Positions 1 through 8,930 of a stretch of DNA of 64,000 nucleotides are shown one piece after another; positions within the stretch are counted from its first letter, which is position 1, and each line of letters opens with the position of its first letter. Location of the stretch: the NCBI GenBank assembly GCA_045638265.1, contig JAZUBA010000050.1, positions 1 through 64,000 of the forward strand. Direction: 5' to 3'. Position numbers and translations under genes: made by a program. Origin of the DNA: RGIG4140 sp045638265 (GTDB taxonomy: Bacteria > Pseudomonadota > Alphaproteobacteria > CAAHEQ01 > UBA3637). The notes under the pieces were generated by a model. The model saw nothing but the letters and a program-made list of their open reading frames with translations, searched no databases and had not been told where the DNA came from.

Positions 1-1383
1 TATTTGACAATATTCTTTTCCATATTGAATAGTTACAGGTTGTCGGTTCGGACAAATGTCAGCGCATTCACCTCCCGCAACAGCTGAGGTCAACACTTTT
101 CCCGTATAGTTGCAGTCATAACATTTTGAGTCTTCTTCACTCTTTAATGGTTTATCGACAGGACACCCAGGCAAACAGTTTTCACCGTTCACCAAACGTA
201 AAGGACACACATTTTTACATCTATACGGTGTTTCAATGGAATGTTGAGGGATAGAACTGGTTGTATCACAAGAATGACAAGTATCGTGATAATGTAATAA
301 TGGCATATCAGCATATTTTGTACCAGCCACACCGCAAATAGAACAATGGTAACCACCGTCATAACGTTTTGATGTCCAACGGTTAGGACAAATGTTACAA
401 TCTCCTCTGTTCATCACAACAAAATTGATTTCCTCATCACAGGAATGACATTTACCATAAATATCCATCAACGGTTTATATTCGTCTTCAGTTCCTTTGG
501 CACCACATGGCATAGCACAATATTTTTTACCATATTCACCGGTTCTTAACACGCGATTAGGACAGGCATAACAACTATCCGGATTGTTATCAACACGGAT
601 GATTTGTTTTTCATTACACGAATAACAGTTGCCGTTTGTATCACGAAGCGGTTTATCTGCCGGACAACAATTTAAATTTTCATTACAACATTCACCATCT
701 GATACCTGATTAACACAACATAATCCGCCTGCTGTTTTTTCAGAATCACAACAAATAAATCGTTTGGGATCTGAATAGTCAAGAACGCATGTCTCTTTGT
801 TTTCGCAATAAGAAACACATAATCCGTCACCACAAGTACCACATTTACAATCATTGTCATGTCGGCATCGGGTTATTTCATGTCGTTCTTCTTCCTCTAC
901 ATCTTCTGCTTGCAACAAGTCTTTATGAAATTCATACGCTAATTCTACTTTTTCAGCTTCTCCGCAAATATCAACAGATGCTTCATATTCGGTAATACCG
1001 ACAAAAATAGAATACGGTGCTTGCCATTGACTTTGTAATAATAATTTGCATACGTCAGAAGGGACATCAGACACAAACATTTCAAAATAATCCGTATATT
1101 GAGGGCTCATTCTGGCACGAATTGGGTAACCGGTACGCATTGTCGGACCCATTTCCATATCAATTTCGCCCGCATGATTTTGTTCAATTAATCGTTCCAT
1201 ACGTTGCGAAATGTCATTTGCACGCAGATTAAGTTCATTAATGGTTTCATTTGCATTATATTTGTTAAAGGCATAGCGATAACCTTGAATCGCCCCAATT
1301 GAAAGCACGCCGATAATGGCAAGAACGCCCAAGATTTCCACCATTGACCGACCTAACTCATTTATTTTAAAAGATTTTTTCAT
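1..1383 (-). CDS. Pilin-like protein with Cys-rich CPNR repeats (3' end outside window)
   Basis: Read on the minus strand from ATG at 1383; the frame stays open for 461 codons to the window edge, so the C-terminus is missing. Residues 9-45 form a type IV/II pseudopilin-like signal: GRSMVEILGVLAIIGVLS, with Gly before the predicted cleavage site and Glu at +5, then a hydrophobic helix. A middle domain of about 120 residues follows. From about residue 170 the protein is Cys-rich. From about residue 237 units of the type CP..KPL....G.CY.C......CPNR recur at least four times. The same unit occurs in the secreted protein at 27652-28224. Probably surface-anchored or part of a pseudopilus; the ligand is unknown. 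A promoter and a paired palindrome element lie just upstream. Confidence 0.85.
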   Translation of the reverse strand, partial: MKKSFKINELGRSMVEILGVLAIIGVLSIGAIQGYRYAFNKYNANETINELNLRANDISQRMERLIEQNHAGEIDMEMGPTMRTGYPIRARMSPQYTDYFEMFVSDVPSDVCKLLLQSQWQAPYSIFVGITEYEASVDICGEAEKVELAYEFHKDLLQAEDVEEEERHEITRCRHDNDCKCGTCGDGLCVSYCENKETCVLDYSDPKRFICCDSEKTAGGLCCVNQVSDGECCNENLNCCPADKPLRDTNGNCYSCNEKQIIRVDNNPDSCYACPNRVLRTGEYGKKYCAMPCGAKGTEDEYKPLMDIYGKCHSCDEEINFVVMNRGDCNICPNRWTSKRYDGGYHCSICGVAGTKYADMPLLHYHDTCHSCDTTSSIPQHSIETPYRCKNVCPLRLVNGENCLPGCPVDKPLKSEEDSKCYDCNYTGKVLTSAVAGGECADICPNRQPVTIQYGKEYCQI

Positions 1384-1416
1384 TAACTTCCCCCAGTTAA
1401 ATATATGAATAAAATG

Positions 1417-1445
1417 ATTGTAACAAAACGTCCCTTTATTTGCAA
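1417..1445 (-). promoter_or_regulatory. Sigma70-type promoter of the pilin-like gene
   Basis: On the minus strand a -35 TTGCAA (1445-1440) and a -10 TACAAT (1422-1417) are separated by exactly 17 bp. The -35 box and the core hexamer lie inside the proximal 12-6-12 site. The same boxes and spacing occur at 15496-15524. Confidence 0.6.
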
Positions 1446-1576
1446 CGATTTCGCGGGTGTGGTGAGAATTAAGGCATTTTAATCTAATGCTTGCAAATCT
1501 GACAATCAGCACAAATTAAAAAAAATAACACAAATTAAAAAAAAGTGTTGCAAATAAAGGGACGTTAATATGCAAC
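1417..1576 (-). repeat. Element A: paired inverted 12-6-12 sites upstream of pilin-like gene
   Basis: Two palindrome-like sites face each other. The distal site (1547-1576) reads GTTGCAAATAAA, core GGGACG, TTAATATGCAAC; its halves match at 10 of 12 positions. The proximal site (1417-1446) reads ATTGTAACAAAA, core CGTCCC, TTTATTTGCAAC. The shared arm plus core gives a perfect 20-bp inverted repeat, 1427-1446 versus 1547-1566. Site centres are 130 bp apart. Between them lie two T8-AATT tracts. A homologous element with a different core lies at 15364-15524. Function is inferred only: recombination sites or operators. Confidence 0.8.
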
Positions 1577-1603
1577 GATTTTGACTAAATTGATTAAGAC
1601 GCT

Positions 1604-1640
1604 AAAAAAAAACGCCTACGCAAAATACTGTGTAGACGTT
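1604..1640 (-). terminator. Intrinsic terminator after trhP
   Basis: On the minus strand an imperfect hairpin (AACGTCTAC pairing with GTAGGCGTT) is followed by a run of nine T. It ends the trhP transcript and separates it from element A. Confidence 0.7.
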
Positions 1641-1658
1641 ATTTTATGACCTTTAATG

Positions 1659-2960
1659 TTATTCGTTTACTAACTTTGTTCGAACAACACTTAACGGTGG
1701 TAATAATTTTAAAATATCATCTGATAACGGAATTTCAATCGCCTGCCCTAAATGACCTGATGACAATTCATCAACAACTTGTCCTGTACGAGCATCGTAA
1801 AATGTATCAACGGTAATGCGTATCGGTTCAAATTGCATCGGAGATAAAAATTCTAATTGCATTCCCTTGACAATTTTATGTTTCACTTCCATAACAACCC
1901 GACCGTTATTTACGCCTTGTATCAGACCGGCATAACGCCAAGAACCTGCACTGGCCGATACATCATAATTATGTGCATCCGGACCGGCATTGCCGTCTAA
2001 AAAGCCTAATGTATAACCCCGTGATTGAAGTGTTAAGATTTCATCCATATATTTATCAGCCGTCCATTCATCCGGATTTTCAAACCAACTGTCTATGGCA
2101 TGACGATAAGTGCGCGCTGCAATAGCGGCATAATATTCTGATTTGTTTCTGCCTTCAATTTTGAATGAATCAATACCAATCGGCAATAAATCAGCTAATC
2201 GGGGAAGCCAACATAAATCACGGGAATTCATAATATACGAACCGTTTTCATCTTCGTCAATTCTCATCAATTCATGCGGACGTGTTTCTTCCTCAATATA
2301 ATAAACACTGTCTTTTTTTGGTTCTTCGGTTTCTTTTGCTTCATAAATTTTATACCGCCAACGACATGAGTGTGCACAATTTCCTTTGTTAGCACTGCGT
2401 CCTGTCATAAAATTAGAAAGTAAACAACGACCGGAATAACTGACACACAAAGCACCGTGTACAAATGTTTCTAAACGAATATCAGGACATTTTTCTCGGA
2501 TTTCTTTAATTTCATGTAGTGGCACTTCACGTCCGAGAACGCACAAAGAAGCTCCCTGCTCTTTCCAATAATCAACCGTTAAATATGAACAGACATTAGC
2601 CTGTGTTGAAATGTGAAGCGGAATCTGGGGAGCTGTTTTTTTGATAAGAGCAAAAATACCGGGATCAGCAACAATAACGCCATCCGGATTTAAATCGGTT
2701 AAATGTGAAACAAAATCCGTAACACGTTGTACATCATGATTATGTGTAAACAAATTAACGGTCAGATACACTTTTTTATTGATAGAATGTGCATATTCAA
2801 TCCCTGCTTTTAATTCATCATAATTGAAAGAAATTTTATTTCTCAAACACACACCGGGCATACCGGCATAAACGGCATCAGCCCCATATAAAAAAGCAGT
2901 TTTTAAACGATTTAAAGACCCTGCCGGTAAAAGCAGTTCCGGTTTTTTGATTTGTTTCAT
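1659..2960 (-). CDS. trhP: Peptidase U32 family tRNA hydroxylation protein TrhP-like
   Basis: A 433-residue U32-family protein, close to the length of E. coli YegQ/TrhP, which helps form 5-hydroxyuridine at position 34 of tRNAs using prephenate. The N-terminus PELLLPAGS and GADAVYAG are typical of the family. The Cys set CVSYSGRC, GNCAHSC and DLC matches the conserved cluster-binding cysteines. Length and the lack of an extra C-terminal region favour TrhP over the larger RlhA, but this is a family-level judgement. It lies two bases after the EAL gene stop and is likely co-transcribed with it and the kinase, ending at the hairpin at 1604-1640. Confidence 0.85.
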   Translation of the reverse strand: MKQIKKPELLLPAGSLNRLKTAFLYGADAVYAGMPGVCLRNKISFNYDELKAGIEYAHSINKKVYLTVNLFTHNHDVQRVTDFVSHLTDLNPDGVIVADPGIFALIKKTAPQIPLHISTQANVCSYLTVDYWKEQGASLCVLGREVPLHEIKEIREKCPDIRLETFVHGALCVSYSGRCLLSNFMTGRSANKGNCAHSCRWRYKIYEAKETEEPKKDSVYYIEEETRPHELMRIDEDENGSYIMNSRDLCWLPRLADLLPIGIDSFKIEGRNKSEYYAAIAARTYRHAIDSWFENPDEWTADKYMDEILTLQSRGYTLGFLDGNAGPDAHNYDVSASAGSWRYAGLIQGVNNGRVVMEVKHKIVKGMQLEFLSPMQFEPIRITVDTFYDARTGQVVDELSSGHLGQAIEIPLSDDILKLLPPLSVVRTKLVNE

Positions 2961-2961
2961 T

Positions 2962-4302
2962 TTACTTATCCTTTGTTTTTAAAGAGTTGCAACCGTAGCC
3001 GTTTGAATGATTTGAACAAATGTTTTTCTGCCAAAATTCTTCAATGGCTTTGATTCCTTTATCCTCAATTTTAGCGTATTCTTTTAAAAAGTCAATCATT
3101 TCCTTTGAAGAAATCGGACTATTTAAACAAGAACCCTGTCCGTAATCGCAATTCCACAAACGTAATGTTTTAATAATTTCCTTTTCTCTGATACCATCAG
3201 CAACAGCACAAGAACCAAACAAATGTGCCTGACGGATAAAAGATTGAACAAGTAGTTGTGTTCTCGGATGATTTGACATTTCATACAAATAACTTTTATC
3301 AATTTTAATTTTATCAAAAACAAATGATTTGATGTAAGGATATGAAGAATAACCTACACCAAAGTTATTTAAGCATAAAGAAAATCCGTCTTCTTGTAAT
3401 TCCTGAATATTTTGATGAATAACCTGTGGTTTTTGAGTTGATTTGGTATTACAAAAAACACATTCAAAATCATCAGGTTTCAAATTATTATCATAAACAA
3501 CCGACAACAAAACATTACTTAATCCCTCTATTTCCATTTGTTCTGGGACAATGTTAAACATCATTTTGACATGAGGCAATCCCATATCACGATGTTTTTT
3601 TGTTTCATAAATTAATTGCTCAAACAATAAAACCGTTAAATCAGGTAATAATCCGCTTTTTTCAAAAACCGAAACCAAATAATCAGGACCTAAAACCCCC
3701 TTTGTCGGATGATTCCAATGTAAAAAACTTTCCAAAGCAACAATTTTACCTGTTTGCAAATCCCACTGCGGTTGATATAAATATAACAATTCACCGGCTT
3801 CAAATCCTCTGCGAATATCTGTTAATAATAAAGATATTTCTATATCGCTTAACGGCTGGTCATTTCCCCAAAGTAAAACTTGTTCACAAAGCGGAATATC
3901 TTTTCTTTTTTTCTTTAACGTTTGTGTTTTTTTGTAATTAACCAAATCAATAATATTATTCAATGTCTCATTTTGAGTTGTGTCATCTTTATTGTCTTCT
4001 TCTGATAATTCATCATTGCCATCTAACTCTGTTACTTCATCAGAGGCATCACCATCCGGTAACATATCTAAAATATCATTTAAAACATCTTGTTTTCTTT
4101 TATATATTAAATCCATATCCGGTAACTTTTTGCCTAAAACCGATTCGACAGCCTCTTGCCAATTGACAAACTCATCACCTTCATATTGAAATAACCCTTC
4201 CTGAACCGATTTTATTTGCTCACTTGTATTTTTGGTTAAGAGTGCTTCTTCAATATTGATAACATTACCTTTTTTTTGATTTAAATCTTTTTTTGGACTC
4301 AT
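2962..4302 (-). CDS. Degenerate EAL-domain protein
   Basis: 446 residues. The first 170 are polar and acidic with no recognised domain; the rest is an EAL fold (about residues 175-425). Active-site motifs are altered: the EAL signature reads ESF in VALESFLHW, the DDFG metal-binding pair reads NNFGVGYSS, and the later AEG motif reads ADG. KIDKSYL is retained. EAL enzymes hydrolyse c-di-GMP using these acidic residues, so catalysis is probably lost; a c-di-GMP-binding or protein-binding role is inferred. The start overlaps the kinase stop by one base (TAATG), indicating translational coupling. Confidence 0.85.
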   Translation of the reverse strand: MSPKKDLNQKKGNVINIEEALLTKNTSEQIKSVQEGLFQYEGDEFVNWQEAVESVLGKKLPDMDLIYKRKQDVLNDILDMLPDGDASDEVTELDGNDELSEEDNKDDTTQNETLNNIIDLVNYKKTQTLKKKRKDIPLCEQVLLWGNDQPLSDIEISLLLTDIRRGFEAGELLYLYQPQWDLQTGKIVALESFLHWNHPTKGVLGPDYLVSVFEKSGLLPDLTVLLFEQLIYETKKHRDMGLPHVKMMFNIVPEQMEIEGLSNVLLSVVYDNNLKPDDFECVFCNTKSTQKPQVIHQNIQELQEDGFSLCLNNFGVGYSSYPYIKSFVFDKIKIDKSYLYEMSNHPRTQLLVQSFIRQAHLFGSCAVADGIREKEIIKTLRLWNCDYGQGSCLNSPISSKEMIDFLKEYAKIEDKGIKAIEEFWQKNICSNHSNGYGCNSLKTKDK

Positions 4303-5294
4303 TATTCCTCCATCGGATGTTGTGTTATATCAGAATCATTTAAGCAGGCAGACGGAAAAATCAAATGAACGATTGTTCCTTCATTAAATACGCTTTCCAA
4401 TGCCAAGTGTCCATTGTGTAATTGCATTATTTGTGCACTGAGTGGTAATCCCAATCCGCTTCCGGCATGTGTTCTGGTCATCATATTTTCAATTTGTGCA
4501 AAAGGTTTTAAGACAAATTGTAATTGGCTTTCTTCTATGCCTATACCGTTATCTTTAACAGAAATATCAAGTCCATCCTGACACAACGACACAATTACCT
4601 CTATACGACCTCCTTTGTTTGTGAATTTGACAGCATTTGAAATGATATTTAATAATACCTGACGAACAAGCTGTCTGTCAACGTAAAAAAGTGTTTTTTC
4701 ATACGGCAGTTGGTTTAAAACAATGATTTCTTTATCACGACTATCGGGGTAACCGGTAATAATTTTAATTGTTTCTTCAATAATTTGTTGCGGTTTATGC
4801 CAATCACACTGTGGTTGTAGTTGATGTGCTTTCATTTTTGTTAATTCTAAAATATTATTAACTAATTCCAATAAATGCGCCCCACTTTGATAAACACATT
4901 CGGCATATTCTTTATAAATCGGATTATTAATCGGACCAAACGTTTCTCTTGCTGTTGCTGCCGAAAAACCCATAATGGCATTCAAGGGGGTCCGAAATTC
5001 ATGACTGATATGTGCTAAAAATTCACTCTGGATTCGTTTTGCCTCTTCTGCTTCTTTGAGTGCTAAACGTAATTCTTTGGTTTTTGCTTTAACGGCTAAG
5101 GCCAACTCTCGTCGTTTTGATACGGCAAGCTGATGACTGGCAACAGAGAGCGGAACAAGTCCGAAAAACAAGAAAAAATAACCTATGATTGGATTTACAA
5201 AATGCATTTCAAGTAAAACAACACCTATAACGGCGCTGACCGTATATATAATAATTGAAAGAACCCAGCGTTTTTTTGCCTTTCTGCGTGTCAC
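4302..5294 (-). CDS. Membrane sensor histidine kinase (DivJ/PleC-like)
   Basis: 330 residues with two transmembrane helices near residues 10-55, a short coiled coil, a HisKA domain with the phosphoacceptor motif HISHEFRTPLNAIMGFS and an HATPase_c domain (NIISNAVKF, DNGIGIEE, GSGLGLPLS). The FGPI...YKEYAE and LLELVNNILEL pattern resembles the alphaproteobacterial DivJ/PleC/PdhS kinases that act on DivK. The start is GTG, with AAAAAGGAG eight bases upstream. No response regulator is adjacent; the coupled partner is the degenerate EAL protein, suggesting both act in one signalling pathway (inference). Confidence 0.85.
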   Translation of the reverse strand: MTRRKAKKRWVLSIIIYTVSAVIGVVLLEMHFVNPIIGYFFLFFGLVPLSVASHQLAVSKRRELALAVKAKTKELRLALKEAEEAKRIQSEFLAHISHEFRTPLNAIMGFSAATARETFGPINNPIYKEYAECVYQSGAHLLELVNNILELTKMKAHQLQPQCDWHKPQQIIEETIKIITGYPDSRDKEIIVLNQLPYEKTLFYVDRQLVRQVLLNIISNAVKFTNKGGRIEVIVSLCQDGLDISVKDNGIGIEESQLQFVLKPFAQIENMMTRTHAGSGLGLPLSAQIMQLHNGHLALESVFNEGTIVHLIFPSACLNDSDITQHPMEE

Positions 5295-5350
5295 ATTTTT
5301 ACTCCTTTTTTCTTATTATAACTTTTTTTTTACAAAATTTCAAAAAAATA

Positions 5351-5380
5351 TTACACTTTTTATAAAATTTATTCTATAAT
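5351..5380 (+). promoter_or_regulatory. Putative promoter of gpmI
   Basis: A -10 TATAAT at 5375-5380 is preceded by TTACAC at 5351-5356 with an 18-bp spacer. The sequence is very AT-rich, so the -35 assignment is tentative. Confidence 0.5.
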
Positions 5381-5399
5381 GCACCTATCTTACATGAAT

Positions 5400-5425
5400 C
5401 CCATGTTTCATGGGGCGGTTTTTTT
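5400..5425 (+). terminator. Leader hairpin with T-run before gpmI
   Basis: CCCATG and CATGGG pair around a TTT loop, then GCGG and seven T. It lies between the likely start of transcription and the gpmI start codon, so it would act as a weak attenuator-like hairpin in the leader. The stem is only six base pairs and the function is inferred. Confidence 0.4.
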
Positions 5426-5453
5426 ATTTAATAACAAAAGAAAGGATAGAAAC

Positions 5454-6989
5454 ATGAACAGACAAAAACCGATTGTTCTTTGTATTTTAGACGGCTGGGG
5501 TTTCAGAGCCGAAAAAGAAAATAATGCCATTGAAACAGGAAACACACCTGTTTGGCATTCATTGATTGAAACATATCCGACAACCATGCTGAAAACTTCC
5601 GGTCTTGATGTCGGTTTGCCGAATGGTCAAATGGGCAACTCTGAAGTCGGTCATACCAACTTAGGTGCCGGTCGTATCGTTATGCAGGATTTGCCACGTA
5701 TTGATCAGGCTATTGAAACACATACATTAGATAATAATCCTGTTTTAACAGATTTAATTGCTACTTTAAAAGAAACAAAGGGAACATGTCATTTAATGGG
5801 CTTGTTGGGAACGGGTGGTGTTCACGCTCAACAATCACATATTATTGCTTTGGCTTCTATATTAAACAATGCTCAAATACCAGTTGCTATTCACGGTTTT
5901 ATGGATGGTCGTGATACAGCTCCTGATTCAGGTCGCGGTTTTGTTGCTGATTTAGAAAAATCCATTGCAGATATGCCATATGTCAAAATTGCAACTATCT
6001 CCGGTCGTTATTATGCCATGGACAGAGATAATCGTTGGGAAAGAATTGAATTGGCTTATGAAGCCCTTGTCAATGCAAAAGGTAAACATTTTGCAACGGC
6101 TGATGAAGCCATTGAAGCTTCTTACGCTGAAAAAGTATATGACGAATTCATTATTCCTTGCGTTATCGGTGATTATGAAGGGATGAAAGATAATGACGGA
6201 TTAATTATGGCAAATTACCGTTCAGACAGAGCACGTGAAATCACACGTATTTTATTACAATCGGATTTTACGGCAAGCCCTCGCTCTCGTGTTGTTCACT
6301 TCGCCGGTGCGGTTGCTATGACAGAATATTCAGTTGAACATAATCAATGGTTAAAAGTACTCTTTCCGCCGGAAGATTTAATGAATATATTTGGTGAAGT
6401 TGTTTCTAACGCCGGCTTAAAACAATTACGTATTGCCGAAACGGAAAAATACGCACATGTTACATTCTTCTTTAATGGTGGTAAAGAAACATTATTCCCA
6501 GGCGAAGAACGTATTTTAATTGATTCTCCCAAAGTCGCCACATACGATTTAAAACCGGAAATGTCTGCTTACGAAGTAACGGACAAATTAGTTGAAGCCA
6601 TTAATAACAATACATTTGACGTTATTATTGTTAACTATGCAAACGGTGATATGGTTGGACATACGGGTATTATGTCAGCAGCCGTTCAAGCTGTTGAAGC
6701 CGTTGATGCCTGTCTGGGACGAGTTGTAGAAGCCGTCAAACAACAAGGCGGTGCTATTTTTGTAACAGCCGATCATGGCAATGCCGAACGAATGGTCGAT
6801 GAAACAACAGGTGCTCCTTATACAGCTCACACCAATACACCGGTTCAAGCGGTTTTGGTTAATGCTCCTGATACGGTTATCGGTTTAAAAGAAGGTCGCT
6901 TGTGTGATGTTGCACCGACATTATTGTCCTTGTTACATTTACCGCAACCGGCAGAAATGACTGGTGAATCATTAATTATTGAAAAATAA
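5454..6989 (+). CDS. gpmI: 2,3-bisphosphoglycerate-independent phosphoglycerate mutase
   Basis: Interconverts 3- and 2-phosphoglycerate in glycolysis, using two Mn ions and a phosphoserine. The protein is 511 residues from the ATG at 5454, the usual iPGM length; AAAGGATAG precedes this start, and upstream in-frame codons lack family similarity. Visible motifs are ILDGWG at the N-terminus, the catalytic serine in MGNSEVGH (about Ser63), HGFMDGRDT, NYRSDRARE and the C-terminal metal motif TADHGNAE. It is followed by an EnvC-like gene 11 bp downstream, an order I recall from other alphaproteobacteria. Confidence 0.95.
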   Translation: MNRQKPIVLCILDGWGFRAEKENNAIETGNTPVWHSLIETYPTTMLKTSGLDVGLPNGQMGNSEVGHTNLGAGRIVMQDLPRIDQAIETHTLDNNPVLTDLIATLKETKGTCHLMGLLGTGGVHAQQSHIIALASILNNAQIPVAIHGFMDGRDTAPDSGRGFVADLEKSIADMPYVKIATISGRYYAMDRDNRWERIELAYEALVNAKGKHFATADEAIEASYAEKVYDEFIIPCVIGDYEGMKDNDGLIMANYRSDRAREITRILLQSDFTASPRSRVVHFAGAVAMTEYSVEHNQWLKVLFPPEDLMNIFGEVVSNAGLKQLRIAETEKYAHVTFFFNGGKETLFPGEERILIDSPKVATYDLKPEMSAYEVTDKLVEAINNNTFDVIIVNYANGDMVGHTGIMSAAVQAVEAVDACLGRVVEAVKQQGGAIFVTADHGNAERMVDETTGAPYTAHTNTPVQAVLVNAPDTVIGLKEGRLCDVAPTLLSLLHLPQPAEMTGESLIIEK

Positions 6990-7000
6990 AGAGGTTATTT

Positions 7001-8194
7001 GTGTTTAAACGGTCAGTTTTAATTGTTTTATGTGTGATGGCTTTTGTCGGTTCAGTTCAATCTGCTCCGACAAAAGATGATTTGAAGCGAATTGAAGCCC
7101 AACTCCAAAAAGAACGTAAAACCCAACAGGAAGCCAAGAAAAAATCAACTGAACTCGCCAACGAAATTAAGAAAGTACAAAAACAAATGGTTCGTTCGGC
7201 AAAAGCTGTTCAGGAAAAAGAAAATCAATTGGAAGAATTGGAAGAAAAACTGACCGATTTAAAATCAAAAGAAGACTCTTTAAATGAAAAATTATCATTA
7301 TCTGACAAACAATTGACCGAGATTGCAACAGGCTTGCAAACATTGGCTTTGCGGCCGCCTGAAATGGTTTTGTTAGAACCGAAAAGTCCTGTTACGCATT
7401 TACGTAGCCGAATGATGTTAAATTATGCATTACCACAAGTTCAACAAGAAAATAAAAATGTTCTGTCTGATATGGCTGATTTAACACAGACACGTTCAGA
7501 ATTAGAAAATCAGACGAAAAAAGTAAAAATGACACAAGCTCAATTAAATGAACGTGCCTCACAAATGAATAAGCTCATTCGTCAAAAATCACTATTACAG
7601 GCAAAATATGATGAAACACACAATAAATCACGTAAAAAAGTGGTTGCCTTAGCCAGTCAGGCAAAGGATTTAAAAGAATTGCTTGAAAAAATTGAAGCCG
7701 AGCAAAAACGAAAAGCTTTGGCCGAACAAAAACGAAAAGAGGAACAAGCCCGTTTAAAGGCTCAAAATAAAAAAACAGAAGAAACACCCCCTGCCCGTCC
7801 TACCGTACCAAAAGGATCTTTCCAAAAAGCAAAAGGATCGTTAAACTATCCGATAAAAGGTAAAATTACGGAAAATTTCAATGACGTTGTTAGTGGCGGA
7901 TTACATTCAAAAGGAATGAGAATTGTACCAAACGGCGGAACAACCGTAACAAACATTTTCAACGGAACGGTTTTGTTTGCCGGTGCCTTTAAAAGTTATG
8001 GGCAATTATTAATTGTAGATAACGGAGACGGATATTTAACATTGTTGGCCGGTATGGAAGAAATTAACGTTAAAGAAGATGACGGCGTTGTGACGGGTGA
8101 ACCGGTCGGACGCTTGAAAAAGGGTGGCAGTTTATATCTTGAAATCCGCAAAAATGGTCAAGCCATTGATCCAAAACCTTGGTTTGTTAAATAA
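7001..8194 (+). CDS. EnvC-like murein hydrolase activator (degenerate LytM)
   Basis: 397 residues. A signal peptide (about residues 1-21, ending SVQSA) is followed by long coiled coils (about 25-130 and 150-260) and a C-terminal LytM/M23-like domain. The peptidase metal ligands are missing: the usual H...D and HxH positions are replaced in HSKGMRIVP and VDNGDGYLTLLAG, as in EnvC, which activates periplasmic amidases rather than cutting peptidoglycan itself. The likely role is amidase activation during cell separation. Start is GTG, with AGAGG upstream. It sits 11 bp after gpmI and is likely in the same operon. Confidence 0.85.
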   Translation: MFKRSVLIVLCVMAFVGSVQSAPTKDDLKRIEAQLQKERKTQQEAKKKSTELANEIKKVQKQMVRSAKAVQEKENQLEELEEKLTDLKSKEDSLNEKLSLSDKQLTEIATGLQTLALRPPEMVLLEPKSPVTHLRSRMMLNYALPQVQQENKNVLSDMADLTQTRSELENQTKKVKMTQAQLNERASQMNKLIRQKSLLQAKYDETHNKSRKKVVALASQAKDLKELLEKIEAEQKRKALAEQKRKEEQARLKAQNKKTEETPPARPTVPKGSFQKAKGSLNYPIKGKITENFNDVVSGGLHSKGMRIVPNGGTTVTNIFNGTVLFAGAFKSYGQLLIVDNGDGYLTLLAGMEEINVKEDDGVVTGEPVGRLKKGGSLYLEIRKNGQAIDPKPWFVK

Positions 8195-8232
8195 GAAAAT
8201 TATGACAATCGTGTGAAAAAGTATTTTTTCGG

Positions 8233-8261
8233 TTGACAAGAGAGATGGCTTTTTGTAAAAG
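8233..8261 (+). promoter_or_regulatory. Putative promoter of the CoA-transferase operon
   Basis: A perfect -35 TTGACA at 8233-8238 has a weak -10 TAAAAG at 8256-8261 after 17 bp. It lies just before the subunit A start, leaving almost no leader. Confidence 0.4.
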
Positions 8262-8267
8262 AAACGT

Positions 8268-8930
8268 ATGTTTAAAAAGAAAAAGATTATTTCGCCCAAA
8301 GAGGCAGCACAGTTAATTAAAGATGATATGTCTTTAATGATTGGTGGTTTTTTAAAGTGCGGTTCGCCGAAACGAGTTATCCCTCATATATTGGAAAATC
8401 AAACCAAAAATTTAACTATCATTGCAAATGATACGTCTTTTGTTGATTCGGACAAAGGATTGTTAATTGCAAATAAACGTATCAAAAAAGCCATTGTAAC
8501 ACATATTGGTATGAATCCCGAAACAGGTCGTCAGATGCATGACGGAACACTGGAAGTAGAATTAGTTCCACAAGGTACACTTGCCGAACGTATTCGTGCA
8601 GGTGGTGCCGGTTTAGGTGGTGTTTTAACACCGACCGGATTAGGTACCGTTGTTGAAGAAGGTAAAGAAAAAATAACAGTTGACGGTAAAACATATTTAC
8701 TGGAAAAAGCTTTAAAAGCTGATATTTCTCTGATTTATGCCAGTAAAGCGGATATATATGGTAATTTATCGTTTTATGGCACAACCCGCAACTTTAATGT
8801 ACCAATGGCAACAGCAGGTCAAACCGTTATTGTAGAAGCTGATGAAATTTCAGAAGAACCGTTAGCACCGAGTGAAGTTGTTGTTGCCGGATTATATGTA
8901 GATTATCTCGTTACAAAAGAGGCCGAATAA
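8268..8930 (+). CDS. atoD: CoA-transferase subunit A (AtoD-like)
   Basis: A 220-residue alpha subunit of a class I 3-oxoacid or acetate CoA-transferase, which moves CoA between acyl-CoA and a free short-chain acid or acetoacetate. Family features include SLMIGGFLKCGSP near the N-terminus, VELVPQGTLAERIRAGGAGLGG and the ADISLIYASKAD segment. The stop overlaps the start of subunit B (TAATG), so the two subunits are translationally coupled. The acyl substrate cannot be fixed from sequence; acetate/acetoacetate is a family-level guess. Confidence 0.88.
   Translation: MFKKKKIISPKEAAQLIKDDMSLMIGGFLKCGSPKRVIPHILENQTKNLTIIANDTSFVDSDKGLLIANKRIKKAIVTHIGMNPETGRQMHDGTLEVELVPQGTLAERIRAGGAGLGGVLTPTGLGTVVEEGKEKITVDGKTYLLEKALKADISLIYASKADIYGNLSFYGTTRNFNVPMATAGQTVIVEADEISEEPLAPSEVVVAGLYVDYLVTKEAE

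Noticed and set aside
1417..1576. Integron attC site
   Set aside because: The half-sites GTTGCAA do not fit the attC GTTRRRY consensus, and no integrase or cassette structure is present.
1417..1576. Canonical Xer dif site
   Set aside because: GTTGCAAATAA partly resembles a XerC half-site, but the layout is 12-6-12 with inverted identical arms, and the other half does not match a XerD half-site.
8466..8480. ATTGCAAATAAACGT, similar to the arm of the 12-6-12 elements
   Set aside because: Lies inside atoD coding the conserved IANKR segment; no facing partner or promoter within 200 bp, so it is chance.
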